A stretch of 64,000 nt of DNA from Thermopolyspora flexuosa. GTDB lineage: Bacteria; Actinomycetota; Actinomycetes; Streptosporangiales; Streptosporangiaceae. The notes under the pieces were generated by a model. The model did not search any database. It was not told the DNA's origin and saw nothing but the letters and a program-made list of their open reading frames with translations. Position 1 is the first letter of the stretch. Each line of letters starts with the position of its first letter. Shown in pieces: positions 1 through 7,658 of the stretch. The stretch is from contig NZ_VFPQ01000002.1 in the NCBI RefSeq assembly GCF_006716785.1, positions 124,001 through 188,000 of the forward strand, read 5' to 3'. A program made the position numbers and the translations under genes.

Positions 1-52
1 CCCGTTCTCGGGGAACGGCTTCCTCGGCGGTGGCCGGCGGTTCGACTCTCAT
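1..52 (-). CDS. possible 5' end of a gene running off the left edge
   Basis: An ATG on the minus strand at 52 opens a frame without stops to the window edge (reads MRVEPPATAEEAVPRE). It starts about 50 bases after the GntR gene's stop and on the same strand, so it could be the next gene of that transcript. Only 17 codons are visible and there is no strong ribosome-binding site, so no function can be given. Confidence 0.25.
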   Translation of the reverse strand, partial: MRVEPPATAEEAVPRER

Positions 53-103
53 GTCCCAGAGACGCGCGGCGGGCACGGATGCTGCTCGCGCCGGGACACG
101 GAA

Positions 104-766
104 TCAGACCCGGGAGAAGACCTCCTGGAGGGAGCGGCAGGCGCCCTCGAGGTGGGCGCGCATGCGGCGCACCGCCTCGTCGGCGTCGCCGGCGCGCATC
201 GCGTCGAGGATCGAGGTGTGCTCGGCGACGATGCGTTCCCGGCCGAGGGTGTGGCGGGTCTGCACCATCGACAGGTGGAGCTCACCTCGGATGAGGCGGT
301 AGGCGCGCTGGTAGCGCGGGCTGTCGAGGGCGTCCACGAGGCACTGGTGGAAGCGCAGGTCGGCCTCGACGAACGCGCTGTGTGAGGCGTCGGGCTCGAT
401 GTGCCGGAGGTCCTCGACGGCGCGTGCGGCGGCGACGACGGGGACGGTGCCGCGTTCGATGAGCAGGCGCACGACCTCGGTCTCGATGGGTATGCGGATC
501 AGAAACAGGTCCTCGACGTCCTCACGGGACAGGCGGGGCACACAGGCGCGCTTGTTCGCCTCCCGGTAGAGCAGGCCCTCGTGCACGAGCGCGGTGAGCG
601 CGCTGCGCGCGGTCGGGCGGGAGACGCCGTACGTGGAGGCGATCTCGGCCTCGGTCATCGTGCTGCCCGGCGGGATCTGGCCGTCCAGTACGCGGTCCCG
701 AAGGGATGCGGCGAGCGCGTCGACGACCGAGACGGTGGACAACCGGAGCGCGGCGTCCCGGGGCAT
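104..766 (-). CDS. GntR/FadR-family transcriptional regulator, probable lactate-operon regulator
   Basis: This 220-residue protein has a winged helix-turn-helix (about residues 14-80, with SRPTARSALTAL as recognition region) and an all-helical FCD ligand-binding domain (about 90-215) containing the conserved D-L-R-F-H and E-H metal/ligand positions. This is the FadR/LldR/PdhR subgroup, which usually binds small organic acids. The ATG at 766 is preferred over the GTG at 772 because GGGAGG lies five bases upstream. The gene diverges from the lactate permease operon, and a 20-base inverted repeat lies between the two starts. Control of that operon is inferred from position. Confidence 0.88.
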   Translation of the reverse strand: MPRDAALRLSTVSVVDALAASLRDRVLDGQIPPGSTMTEAEIASTYGVSRPTARSALTALVHEGLLYREANKRACVPRLSREDVEDLFLIRIPIETEVVRLLIERGTVPVVAAARAVEDLRHIEPDASHSAFVEADLRFHQCLVDALDSPRYQRAYRLIRGELHLSMVQTRHTLGRERIVAEHTSILDAMRAGDADEAVRRMRAHLEGACRSLQEVFSRV

Positions 767-824
767 GCACACCTCCCATGAAGCCTGCCCTCATTCTCTC
801 ACGCTCCGCGAAACCGACTGTTGA

Positions 825-844
825 CAGACAAGAAACATTGTCTG
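825..844. promoter_or_regulatory. operator-like inverted repeat between the GntR gene and lldP
   Basis: CAGACAA (825-831) and TTGTCTG (838-844) form perfect 7-base arms around a 6-base centre. A TTGACA -35-like hexamer (821-826) overlaps the left arm in the direction of lldP. The position, between two divergent genes and over a promoter, suits repression by the adjacent FadR-type regulator. The pairing with that regulator is inferred. Confidence 0.6.
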
Positions 845-903
845 ACACTTTCACATCACGGGGCGTGCAGACGGGGACACTCTCGATCAAAAGGAGCAGG
901 GCC

Positions 904-2562
904 GTGGACGGGTACCAGCAGGTCTTCGACCCCGTAGCGGGGTCACTCGCGTGGAGCGCGCTGTTCGCCGCGCTTCCACTCGCCACACTCTTCGTGCTGC
1001 TCGGCGCGCTGCGCTGGAAGGCGTGGAAGGCCTCGATCGCCGCGCTGGCGGTGAGCCTCGCCGTCGCGATCTTCGCGTACTCGATGCCGGTCGGGCAGGC
1101 ACTGCTCGCCGCGAGCGAGGGGGCGGCCTTCGGGCTGTTCCCGATCATCTGGATCGTGCTCAACGCCCTGTGGATCTACAAGCTGACCGAGATCACGGGC
1201 TACGACCAGGTGCTGCGCCGCGCCTTCGGCTCGCTCTCCGACGACCAGCGCATCCAGGCGATCATCATCGCGTTCTGTTTCGGCGCCCTGCTCGAGGCGC
1301 TCGCCGGCTTCGGCACCCCGGTCGCCGTCTCCTCGGTCATGCTCATGGCGGTGGGCCTGCGGCCGATGAAGGCCGCCGCGGTCTCGCTGGTCGCGAACAC
1401 CGCGCCGGTGGCGTTCGGCGCGATCGCCGTGCCGATCACCACGCTCGGCAAGATCACCGGGCTCGACGCGGGCGCGCTCGGCGCCATGGTGGGGCGGCAG
1501 ACCCCGGTGCTCGCGCTGTTCGTGCCGCTGGTGCTCGTGCTCATGGTCGACGGCCGGCGCGGCGTGCGGCAGACCTGGCCGGTGGCGCTCGTCGGCGGCG
1601 CCGCGTTCGCCGGGGCCCAGTACCTCACCGCGAACTTCATCTCGTACGAGATCACCGACATCGTGGCCGCGTTCGCCGGGGCCTTCGCCATCGTCGGCAT
1701 GCTGCGCATCTGGCGGCCGCGTGAGGTGCTCACCGCCCAGGGCCCGATGCCGGTGGTCGCCGGGGCGGCCGTGGCCGACGCGCGGTTCGAGGCCGAGCAC
1801 AAGCGCCGCCGTACCGGGGAGGGCTCGGCCACGATGGCCTTCGCCCCCTACCTCATCGTGGTCGCGCTGTTCGCCATCGCCACCTTCGGCCCGGTCAAGG
1901 CCTGGCTCGCCGAGCACTCCGGCTGGCAGTTCGCCTGGCCCGGCCTCAACGTGGTGAACGCCGCGGGCGAGACCGTCTCCTCGGTCACCTTCAACTTCAA
2001 CCTGTTCAGCGCCGGCGGCACCACGCTGCTCGTGGCGGGCGTGCTCACCGCGCTGCTCTACCGGATCGGGCCGGGCCGTACCCTGCGGGCGTACGCCGAC
2101 ACCGTGCACCAGTTCCGCTGGACGATCGTCACCGTCGCGGCGGTGCTCGCGCTCGCCTACGTGATGAACCTGTCCGGGCAGACCGTGACGCTCGGCCTGT
2201 TCCTCGCCGAGACCGGGGCGCTGTTCGCCTTCCTCTCGCCGATCGTCGGCTGGCTCGGCGTCGCCGTCACCGGCTCGGACACCTCCTCGAACTCGCTGTT
2301 CGGCATGCTCCAGTACGCGGCGGCCGAGAAGACCGGCATCTCCGCCTACCTGCTCGGCGCGGCGAACACCACCGGCGGCGTGCTCGGCAAGATGATCTCG
2401 CCGCAGAACCTCGCGATCGCCGCCGCGGTCGTCGGCATGGAGGGGCGCGAGGGCGAGCTGTTCCGCAAGGTGGTCGGCTGGGGCGTCGCGATGCTGATCG
2501 CGATCTGCCTGCTCGTCTACCTGCAGTCGACGCCGGTGCTCGGCTGGATGGTCGTGGGGTGA
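904..2562 (+). CDS. lldP: L-lactate/glycolate permease, LldP family
   Basis: This is a 552-residue polytopic membrane protein of the LctP/LldP family (proton-coupled uptake of lactate and glycolate). It has about a dozen hydrophobic segments and family-typical stretches: an ALAGFGTPVA-type motif near residue 140, and near the C-terminus a GSDTSSNSLFG motif followed by NTTGGVLGKMISPQNL. The GTG at 904 is preferred over in-frame codons from 706 because AAAAGGAGCAGG precedes it and upstream codons would read into the operator. Its stop shares one base with the next start. With glcD-like and glcF-like genes it imports the substrate that they oxidise. Confidence 0.95.
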   Translation: MDGYQQVFDPVAGSLAWSALFAALPLATLFVLLGALRWKAWKASIAALAVSLAVAIFAYSMPVGQALLAASEGAAFGLFPIIWIVLNALWIYKLTEITGYDQVLRRAFGSLSDDQRIQAIIIAFCFGALLEALAGFGTPVAVSSVMLMAVGLRPMKAAAVSLVANTAPVAFGAIAVPITTLGKITGLDAGALGAMVGRQTPVLALFVPLVLVLMVDGRRGVRQTWPVALVGGAAFAGAQYLTANFISYEITDIVAAFAGAFAIVGMLRIWRPREVLTAQGPMPVVAGAAVADARFEAEHKRRRTGEGSATMAFAPYLIVVALFAIATFGPVKAWLAEHSGWQFAWPGLNVVNAAGETVSSVTFNFNLFSAGGTTLLVAGVLTALLYRIGPGRTLRAYADTVHQFRWTIVTVAAVLALAYVMNLSGQTVTLGLFLAETGALFAFLSPIVGWLGVAVTGSDTSSNSLFGMLQYAAAEKTGISAYLLGAANTTGGVLGKMISPQNLAIAAAVVGMEGREGELFRKVVGWGVAMLIAICLLVYLQSTPVLGWMVVG

Positions 2563-3944
2563 TGAACATGCGTGGGGACCTGGCGAGGGACTTGGCCGGC
2601 ATCGTGGGCGAGCGCCACGTACGGGTGGACGACGGCGCCCTCGCCGCCCACGCCCGCGACGCGACCCCGCTGTTCGAGGCGTCGCCGCAGGCCGTGGTGT
2701 ACCCGGGCAGCACCGCCGAGGTGGCGGAGATCCTGCGGTACGCCACGGCGAACCGGGTGCCGGTCGTGCCGCGCGGCGGCGGGTCGAACCTCTGCGCGGC
2801 GGCCGTACCGCTGCACGGCGGCATCGTGATGGTGCTCACCAGGCTCAACGAGATCCTCGAGATCAGCCGCGAGGAGCTGCTCGCACGGGTCCAGCCGGGC
2901 GTCACCACCGCCGCCCTGGCCGCCGCGGCCGCCGAGCAGGGCCTGCTGTACGCGCCCGACCCGGGCAGCCACACGGTGTCCACGATCGGCGGCAACATCG
3001 CCACGTGCGCGGGCGGGCTGCGCGGGCTCAAGTACGGCGTGACCCGCAACTACGTGCTCGGCCTGGAGGCCGTGCTGCCCACCGGGGAGATCATCCGTAC
3101 CGGCGGGCGGCTGTGGAAGGACGTGGCCGGGTACGACCTCACCCGGCTGCTCACCGGCTCCGAGGGCACCCTCGCGGTGATCACCGAGGCCACGGTGGCG
3201 CTGCTGCCCAAGCCGAAGGAGAGCGGCACCGGCGTGGCGTACTTCGCCTCGCTCGCCGACGCCTCGCGGGCGGTGACCGCGGTGATCGCGGCCGGGATCG
3301 TGCCGGCCACGCTGGAGTTCCTCGACCACAAGTGCATCGCCGCGGTGGAGGAGTTCGCCAGGCTCGGGCTGCGGCTCGACGCGGGGGCGCTGCTGCTGTT
3401 CGGCGACGACGGGGAGGCCGACGCGGTCGCGGCCAACCTCGACCGGATCAAGGGCATCTGCGCCGACATCGGCGCGCTGGAGGTGACGCTCGCCGAGAAC
3501 GTCGCCCGCGCCGACGCGCTGCTCGCCGCCCGCCGCTGCTCGCTGCCCGCGCTCTCCCGGCTCGGCCCGCTCACCGTGCTGGAGGACGTGACCGTGCCGC
3601 GGCACCGGCTCGCCGAGATGGTCGACCGGATCGACGAGATCGCCGACCGGTACGAGCTGCGCATCGCCACCTTCGGGCACGCCGGGGACGGCAACCTCCA
3701 CCCGACCTGCGTGCTCGACCCGCACGACCACGCGGCGATCGAACGCTGCCACAAGGCGTTCGCGGAGATCTTCTCGGCCGCGATCGCGCTCGACGGCACG
3801 ATCACCGGGGAGCACGGGGTGGGCGCGGCGAAGCTGCCCTACCTCGAAGAACGCCTCGGCGCCGACCAGGTCGCCCTGCTCGGGCGGATCAAGCGCGCCT
3901 TCGACCCCGCAGGAATCCTCAACCCCGGAAAGCTCGGATCATGA
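2562..3944 (+). CDS. glcD: FAD-linked 2-hydroxyacid oxidase subunit (GlcD / D-lactate dehydrogenase type)
   Basis: The 460-residue protein has an N-terminal PCMH FAD-binding domain (PRGGGSNLCAAAVP near residue 70; GSHTVSTIGGNIAT near 135; GYDLTRLLTGSEGTL near 190) and a C-terminal FAD-oxidase domain (FGHAGDGNLHPT near 375 and GEHGVGAAK near 420). It should oxidise glycolate or D-lactate, passing electrons to the Fe-S partner encoded next. A TGATG junction couples it to lldP and an ATGA junction to the next gene. GTG 2559 and ATG 2568 are alternative starts. Glycolate and D-lactate activity cannot be told apart by eye. Confidence 0.93.
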   Translation: MNMRGDLARDLAGIVGERHVRVDDGALAAHARDATPLFEASPQAVVYPGSTAEVAEILRYATANRVPVVPRGGGSNLCAAAVPLHGGIVMVLTRLNEILEISREELLARVQPGVTTAALAAAAAEQGLLYAPDPGSHTVSTIGGNIATCAGGLRGLKYGVTRNYVLGLEAVLPTGEIIRTGGRLWKDVAGYDLTRLLTGSEGTLAVITEATVALLPKPKESGTGVAYFASLADASRAVTAVIAAGIVPATLEFLDHKCIAAVEEFARLGLRLDAGALLLFGDDGEADAVAANLDRIKGICADIGALEVTLAENVARADALLAARRCSLPALSRLGPLTVLEDVTVPRHRLAEMVDRIDEIADRYELRIATFGHAGDGNLHPTCVLDPHDHAAIERCHKAFAEIFSAAIALDGTITGEHGVGAAKLPYLEERLGADQVALLGRIKRAFDPAGILNPGKLGS

Positions 3945-5164
3945 CCCACCGCCCCGCCTCCGACGCCCGCCCCGACGCGCACGCCGGGGAGGGCCGGCCC
4001 GCGCCCGCCTCGGCGGGGATCTTCGACCCCGGGCTGCTCGACCGCTGCATCTCCTGCGGGTTCTGCCTGCCGGTCTGCCCCACCTACAAGCTCACCGGCC
4101 AGGAGACCTCCTCCCCGCGCGGGCGCATCACGCTCATGCGGGCGCTGGAGGCCGGGAAGCTCGCCGACGGCGACCCGACGCTCGCCGAGGAGGCGTCGTT
4201 CTGCCTCGGCTGCCGGGCCTGCGAGACCGTGTGCCCCGCCGGAGTGCGGTACGGCGAGCTGCTCGAGCAGTGGCGCGACCACCAGTGGCGGGGGCGGCGG
4301 CGGCCGCTCCTCGCCCGGCTGCTCATGGCCGTGGTGTCCCGGCCGGGCCTGCTGGCGCTGCAGCGGCTGGTCCGCCGGTACGCCACCGGGCGGGGCGGGC
4401 CGCGGCGCGGAGCCGTACCCGCGACCGCCCCGACCGGATCCGGCACGGCCCGGTCCGGCGGGGCGCCGGCGCGGGACGGTGCGGCCCGCCCCGCCTCGCT
4501 CATGCTCGGCTGCGTTGAGCGCGGCCTCTACCCGGAGGTGTCCCGGGCCGTGCTGAGGCTGCGGCCCGAGCTCGCCGTACCCGGCGGGCAGGGGTGCTGC
4601 GGGGCGCTGCACGCGCACAACGGCGACTCGGCGACCGGGCGGGAGCTCGCGCTCAAGCTGGGCGAACGCCTCGACGGCGTGATCGTGACCACGGCCGGCG
4701 GGTGCGCCGCGCACCTCGCCCACCACCTGGGGCGGGAGCGGGTGGCCGAGCTGAGCGAGTACCTGGAGCGGACCGGGTACCGGCCGGCCGGCGAGGTCCG
4801 GGTCGGCGGGCGGCGGGCCCGGGTCGCGCTGCAGGACTCCTGCCACCTGCGGAACGCGCTCGGCGTCACCCGGCCGCCGCGCGAGCTGATCGCCGCGGTC
4901 GCGGACTACGTCGAACTGCCGAACGCGGGCGACTGCTGCGGGGCCGCGGGCACCTACTCGCTGCTGCGGCCCGCCGACAGCCGTGCCGTACTCGACCCCA
5001 AGCTGGAGGCGATCGAGGCGGCGGGCGTCGACTACGTCGTCGCGCTCAACCCCGGCTGCCTGCGCCAGCTCCGGCAGGGGCTGCGCCGGGCGGGCAGCAA
5101 GGTCAGGGCGATCCACCTCGCCGAGCTGCTCGCCATGGCCGAAAACGGCTCGACGGCCCGCTGA
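3941..5164 (+). CDS. glcF: Fe-S/CCG-domain subunit of glycolate or D-lactate oxidase (GlcF type)
   Basis: This 407-residue protein carries two 4Fe-4S motifs, CISCGFCLPVCP near residue 33 and CLGCRACETVCP near 90, then two cysteine-rich CCG domains (GCVERGLYP to GGQGCCGALHAHNGD, and DSCHLRNALG to GDCCGAAGTY). This matches GlcF, the electron-transfer partner of GlcD. A proline/alanine/glycine-rich linker of about 35 residues near 150-185 separates the halves. Translation starts within the stop of the previous gene (ATGA), showing tight coupling. An ORF continues far upstream in this frame but is only a shadow of glcD. Confidence 0.92.
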   Translation: MTHRPASDARPDAHAGEGRPAPASAGIFDPGLLDRCISCGFCLPVCPTYKLTGQETSSPRGRITLMRALEAGKLADGDPTLAEEASFCLGCRACETVCPAGVRYGELLEQWRDHQWRGRRRPLLARLLMAVVSRPGLLALQRLVRRYATGRGGPRRGAVPATAPTGSGTARSGGAPARDGAARPASLMLGCVERGLYPEVSRAVLRLRPELAVPGGQGCCGALHAHNGDSATGRELALKLGERLDGVIVTTAGGCAAHLAHHLGRERVAELSEYLERTGYRPAGEVRVGGRRARVALQDSCHLRNALGVTRPPRELIAAVADYVELPNAGDCCGAAGTYSLLRPADSRAVLDPKLEAIEAAGVDYVVALNPGCLRQLRQGLRRAGSKVRAIHLAELLAMAENGSTAR

Positions 5165-5177
5165 GCCGCCCGCGAGG

Positions 5178-5579
5178 ATGTCGGCCACGGCATCCCGCAG
5201 GTTGATCTCGAGCGGCTCGCCGTTCGAGGAGGAGATCGGGTACTCGCGTGCGGTCGTGGCCGACGGCTGGGTCTTCGTGTCGGGCACCACCGGCTTCGAC
5301 TACACGACCATGACCATCTCCGGCGACCCGGCGGAACAGGCCCGCCAATGCCTGCGCAACATCGAGGCCGCGCCGGCGGAGGCGGGCTCCCGCCTGGCCG
5401 ACGTCGTCCGGGTCCGCTACCTCGTGCCCGACCCGGCCGACTTCGAGCGCTGCACGCCGGTCCTCCGCGAGTTCTTCGGCGACATCCGCCCCGCCGCCAC
5501 CATGCTCTCCTGCGGCCTCGCCGACCCGCGCATGCGCATCGAGATCGAGGTCACCGCCCGCATCGGCAGCGGCGGCTGA
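5178..5579 (+). CDS. RidA/YjgF-family protein
   Basis: The 133-residue protein matches the RidA/YER057c/UK114 fold (VFVSGTTGFD, AEQARQCLRNIEAAPAEAGS, and a terminal IEIEVTA). RidA enzymes hydrolyse reactive enamine/imine intermediates using an arginine seven residues before the IEIE motif. Here that position is leucine, so ordinary imine deaminase activity is doubtful and a different Rid subfamily is likely. The ATG at 5178 follows CGAGG and is only 13 bases after the glcF stop, so it is probably the last gene of the lactate/glycolate operon. Confidence 0.88.
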   Translation: MSATASRRLISSGSPFEEEIGYSRAVVADGWVFVSGTTGFDYTTMTISGDPAEQARQCLRNIEAAPAEAGSRLADVVRVRYLVPDPADFERCTPVLREFFGDIRPAATMLSCGLADPRMRIEIEVTARIGSGG

Positions 5580-5660
5580 CCCCGGCCCAGGGTGGAACCC
5601 CGGCCCGGTGGGTACGCGGATCCGGTCCGAGGCCCGCACACCGACCGTCGGAGGCCGGCG

Positions 5661-6326
5661 ATGAGCGAACGTCCCCCGGTGACGCCGGAGCAGTGGGCCG
5701 ATGCCGCCCTGGTCTGGGACTACCACCGCCTGGGGCACGCACCGCGGCCGTGCGCGGTCGCGATCGGGCTGGGCAGCCACGACCTAGGGGTGGCGGGCCA
5801 TGCCGCGAAGCTCTATCACCAGGGCATGTTTCCGTTGGTGGTCTTCACCGGCGCGACCACTCCGTCCACCGCCGGCCGGTTTCCGCGCGGGGAGGCCGTG
5901 CACTTCCGGGAGCACGCGCTCGCGCTCGGGGTGCCGGACGAGGCGATCCTCGTGGAGCCGCGGGCGCGGAACACCGGGGAGAACATCGCGTTCAGCCGGG
6001 CCCTGCTGCGCGAACGGGGGATCGCGCCCGAGTCGGTGATGCTGGTGAGCAAGCCGTACATGGAGCGCCGTGCCTACGCGACCTGTCGCCGGCAGTGGCC
6101 CGAGGTGGAGGTGGTCTGCGCCTCCGCGCCGCCGCCGCTGCGGGAGTACGCCCGGACCATTGGTGACGACCACCTCGTCATCGACATGCTCGTCGGTGAT
6201 CTCCAGCGCATCCTCGAGTACCCGAAGCGGGGCTTCGCCATCCCCCAGCACGTTCCCGAGCCGGTGCTCGCCGCCTACCGGAGGCTCGTCGCGGCCGGCT
6301 TCGACACCCGGTTGATCACCGCCTGA
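5661..6326 (+). CDS. YdcF/ElyC-like DUF218 protein
   Basis: This 221-residue protein is of the DUF218 family: GLGSHDLGVAGHAAKLY, FTGATTP, REHALALGVP, then EPRARNTGENIAFSRALL and a VSKPYMERRAYATC stretch, all typical of the YdcF subgroup. The family has a Rossmann-like fold with unclear biochemistry, and the E. coli protein binds S-adenosylmethionine. No signal peptide or membrane segment is visible. GGAGG before the ATG at 5661 decides the start. It lies 81 bases after the ridA-like gene and may be separately transcribed. Confidence 0.85.
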   Translation: MSERPPVTPEQWADAALVWDYHRLGHAPRPCAVAIGLGSHDLGVAGHAAKLYHQGMFPLVVFTGATTPSTAGRFPRGEAVHFREHALALGVPDEAILVEPRARNTGENIAFSRALLRERGIAPESVMLVSKPYMERRAYATCRRQWPEVEVVCASAPPPLREYARTIGDDHLVIDMLVGDLQRILEYPKRGFAIPQHVPEPVLAAYRRLVAAGFDTRLITA

Positions 6327-6333
6327 TCGTCAC

Positions 6334-6351
6334 CCGGCCGCTCGCGGCCGG
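6334..6351 (+). terminator. hairpin after the YdcF-like gene
   Basis: CCGGCCGC and GCGGCCGG pair across a 2-base centre, starting 7 bases after the stop codon. There is no T-tract, as is usual for actinobacterial terminators. Confidence 0.45.
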
Positions 6352-6399
6352 ACGCGTCCGTCCCAACCGTGACGGGTGAGCTGACCGGGTTCCCGGCAC

Positions 6400-6421
6400 G
6401 TTCTGCAATCGATTGCACAAC
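6400..6421. promoter_or_regulatory. LacI-family operator
   Basis: TGCAATCGATTGCA (6404-6417) is a perfect 14-base palindrome with the central CG typical of LacI/GalR operators. GTT (6400-6402) and AAC (6419-6421) extend it to 22 bases with one mismatched pair. It lies about 210 bases before the LacI-family start codon, so autoregulation of the ABC operon is likely (inference). Confidence 0.75.
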
Positions 6422-6591
6422 CCACTTCGCACACGTGTCATACACGAGTCACGCGTACGGCATTCGACGCAGGCCGTACCGCAACCGCATCCGAACCGTA
6501 CTTCACCGCGTCTTCACTGGTCATGCGGGCTTTACCGACAGGTCCCGCCAGTACCGTCCCTGGGCCGCGGCGACTTTTTCGCGCACTGTTG

Positions 6592-6620
6592 TTGACATGT
6601 TCCACAACCGCTTTCATTCT
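6592..6620 (+). promoter_or_regulatory. candidate promoter for the LacI gene, possibly leaderless
   Basis: TTGACA (6592-6597) is followed after 17 bases by CATTCT (6615-6620), a weak -10 match. Transcription would start within a few bases of the ATG at 6630. No Shine-Dalgarno sequence is seen there, so a leaderless mRNA is plausible. Confidence 0.4.
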
Positions 6621-6629
6621 GGGTGCGCC

Positions 6630-7658
6630 ATGGATGACGTGACCGAGGTTCCCGAAGCATCCCGGCCGGTGACCATCCACATGGTCGCGGCGTCGGCCGG
6701 GGTGTCCGCTTCGACGGTGTCGCGCGCGCTCAACTTCCCCGAGCTGGTGAAGCCGGGGACCCGGGAGCGCGTGCTGGAGACCGTGGAGCGGCTCGGATAC
6801 CAGCCGAACCGGGCCGCGCGGTCGCTCGCGTTGGGGCGGACGGCCTCGCTGGGACTGATCGTGCCGGACATCGCCAACCCGTTCTTCGCGCCGTTCGCGA
6901 AGGTGGTTCAGGCGCGGGTGCGGGAGGCGAACTACGCGCTCTTCCTCGCCGACACCGACGAGAACCCGTCGACCGAGGTCGAGCTCGCCCTGGCGATGTC
7001 GCAGCAGGTGGACGGGCTGATCCTGTGCTCGCCGCGGATGCCCGGCCGCAAACTGCGGACGATCGCCGCCAGGACGCCGGTCGTGGTGGCGAACCGGCTG
7101 AGCCGGAGCGCGCCGTCGATCGCGCTCGACTACGGGCCGGGCATCCAGCAGGCCGTGGCGCACGTGCACGCGCTCGGCCACCGGCGGTGCGCGTTCCTGG
7201 CCGGGCCGGGCGGCTCCTGGTCGAACCGGCAGCGGTTGCGGACGTTCAGGGCGCAGTGCGAGTCGTACGGCATCGAGCTGGTGGTGCTCGGGCCGTACGA
7301 GCCGGTGTTCAGCGGCGGCTATCGGGGGGCCGACGAAGCGCTGGCGGCCCGGGTCACGGCGATCTTCGCCTACAACGACATGGTCGCGCTCGGCGTCATG
7401 TCGCGGCTGGCGGACCGCGGTGTCCGGGTGCCCGACGAGGTGAGCGTCGTCGGGTTCGACGACATCGAGGTGGCGTCGATGACCTCACCACCGCTCACCA
7501 CCGTGGCGATTCCCGTCGAAGCGGTGGCCAGGGCCTCCGCGGCCCTGCTGCTCTCCCTGCTGGCCGAGACCACTCCCCAGCGGCCGGCGGCGCAGGAGCT
7601 GGCGACGCGCCTCGTGATCCGGAACACCACCGGAGTGCCAAAGGAGGACCGAACATGA
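6630..7658 (+). CDS. LacI-family transcriptional regulator
   Basis: The 342-residue protein has a LacI helix-turn-helix (about residues 14-60: MVAASAGVSASTVSRALN, with hinge GYQPNRAARSLALGRT) and a periplasmic-binding-protein-like effector domain (LIVPDIANPFFA near 75; AIFAYNDMVALGVMSRLADRG near 245; VGFDDIEVASMTSPPLTTV near 275). It would bind a small, probably sugar-like effector. The ATG at 6630 gives the normal family length; ATG 6597 is a less likely alternative. It shares an ATGA overlap with the binding-protein gene, so regulator and transporter form one transcript. Confidence 0.93.
   Translation: MDDVTEVPEASRPVTIHMVAASAGVSASTVSRALNFPELVKPGTRERVLETVERLGYQPNRAARSLALGRTASLGLIVPDIANPFFAPFAKVVQARVREANYALFLADTDENPSTEVELALAMSQQVDGLILCSPRMPGRKLRTIAARTPVVVANRLSRSAPSIALDYGPGIQQAVAHVHALGHRRCAFLAGPGGSWSNRQRLRTFRAQCESYGIELVVLGPYEPVFSGGYRGADEALAARVTAIFAYNDMVALGVMSRLADRGVRVPDEVSVVGFDDIEVASMTSPPLTTVAIPVEAVARASAALLLSLLAETTPQRPAAQELATRLVIRNTTGVPKEDRT

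Larger units (their letters stand above)
6327..6629. other. gene-free leader of the LacI/ABC operon
   Basis: This 303-base stretch holds a terminator-like hairpin on the left, a LacI-type palindrome at 6400-6421 and a TTGACA promoter element at 6592-6597. Local AT content is higher than in flanking genes. I see no coding signal in it. Confidence 0.6.

Noticed and set aside
943-2109. Long ORF opposite lldP
   Set aside because: It is a high-GC shadow: its translation is Arg/Gly/His-rich without domain features, and the plus strand carries the clear permease.
3005-3940. Upstream extension of the glcF frame across glcD
   Set aside because: This is a shadow reading of glcD. The Fe-S protein starts at 3941, at an ATGA junction.
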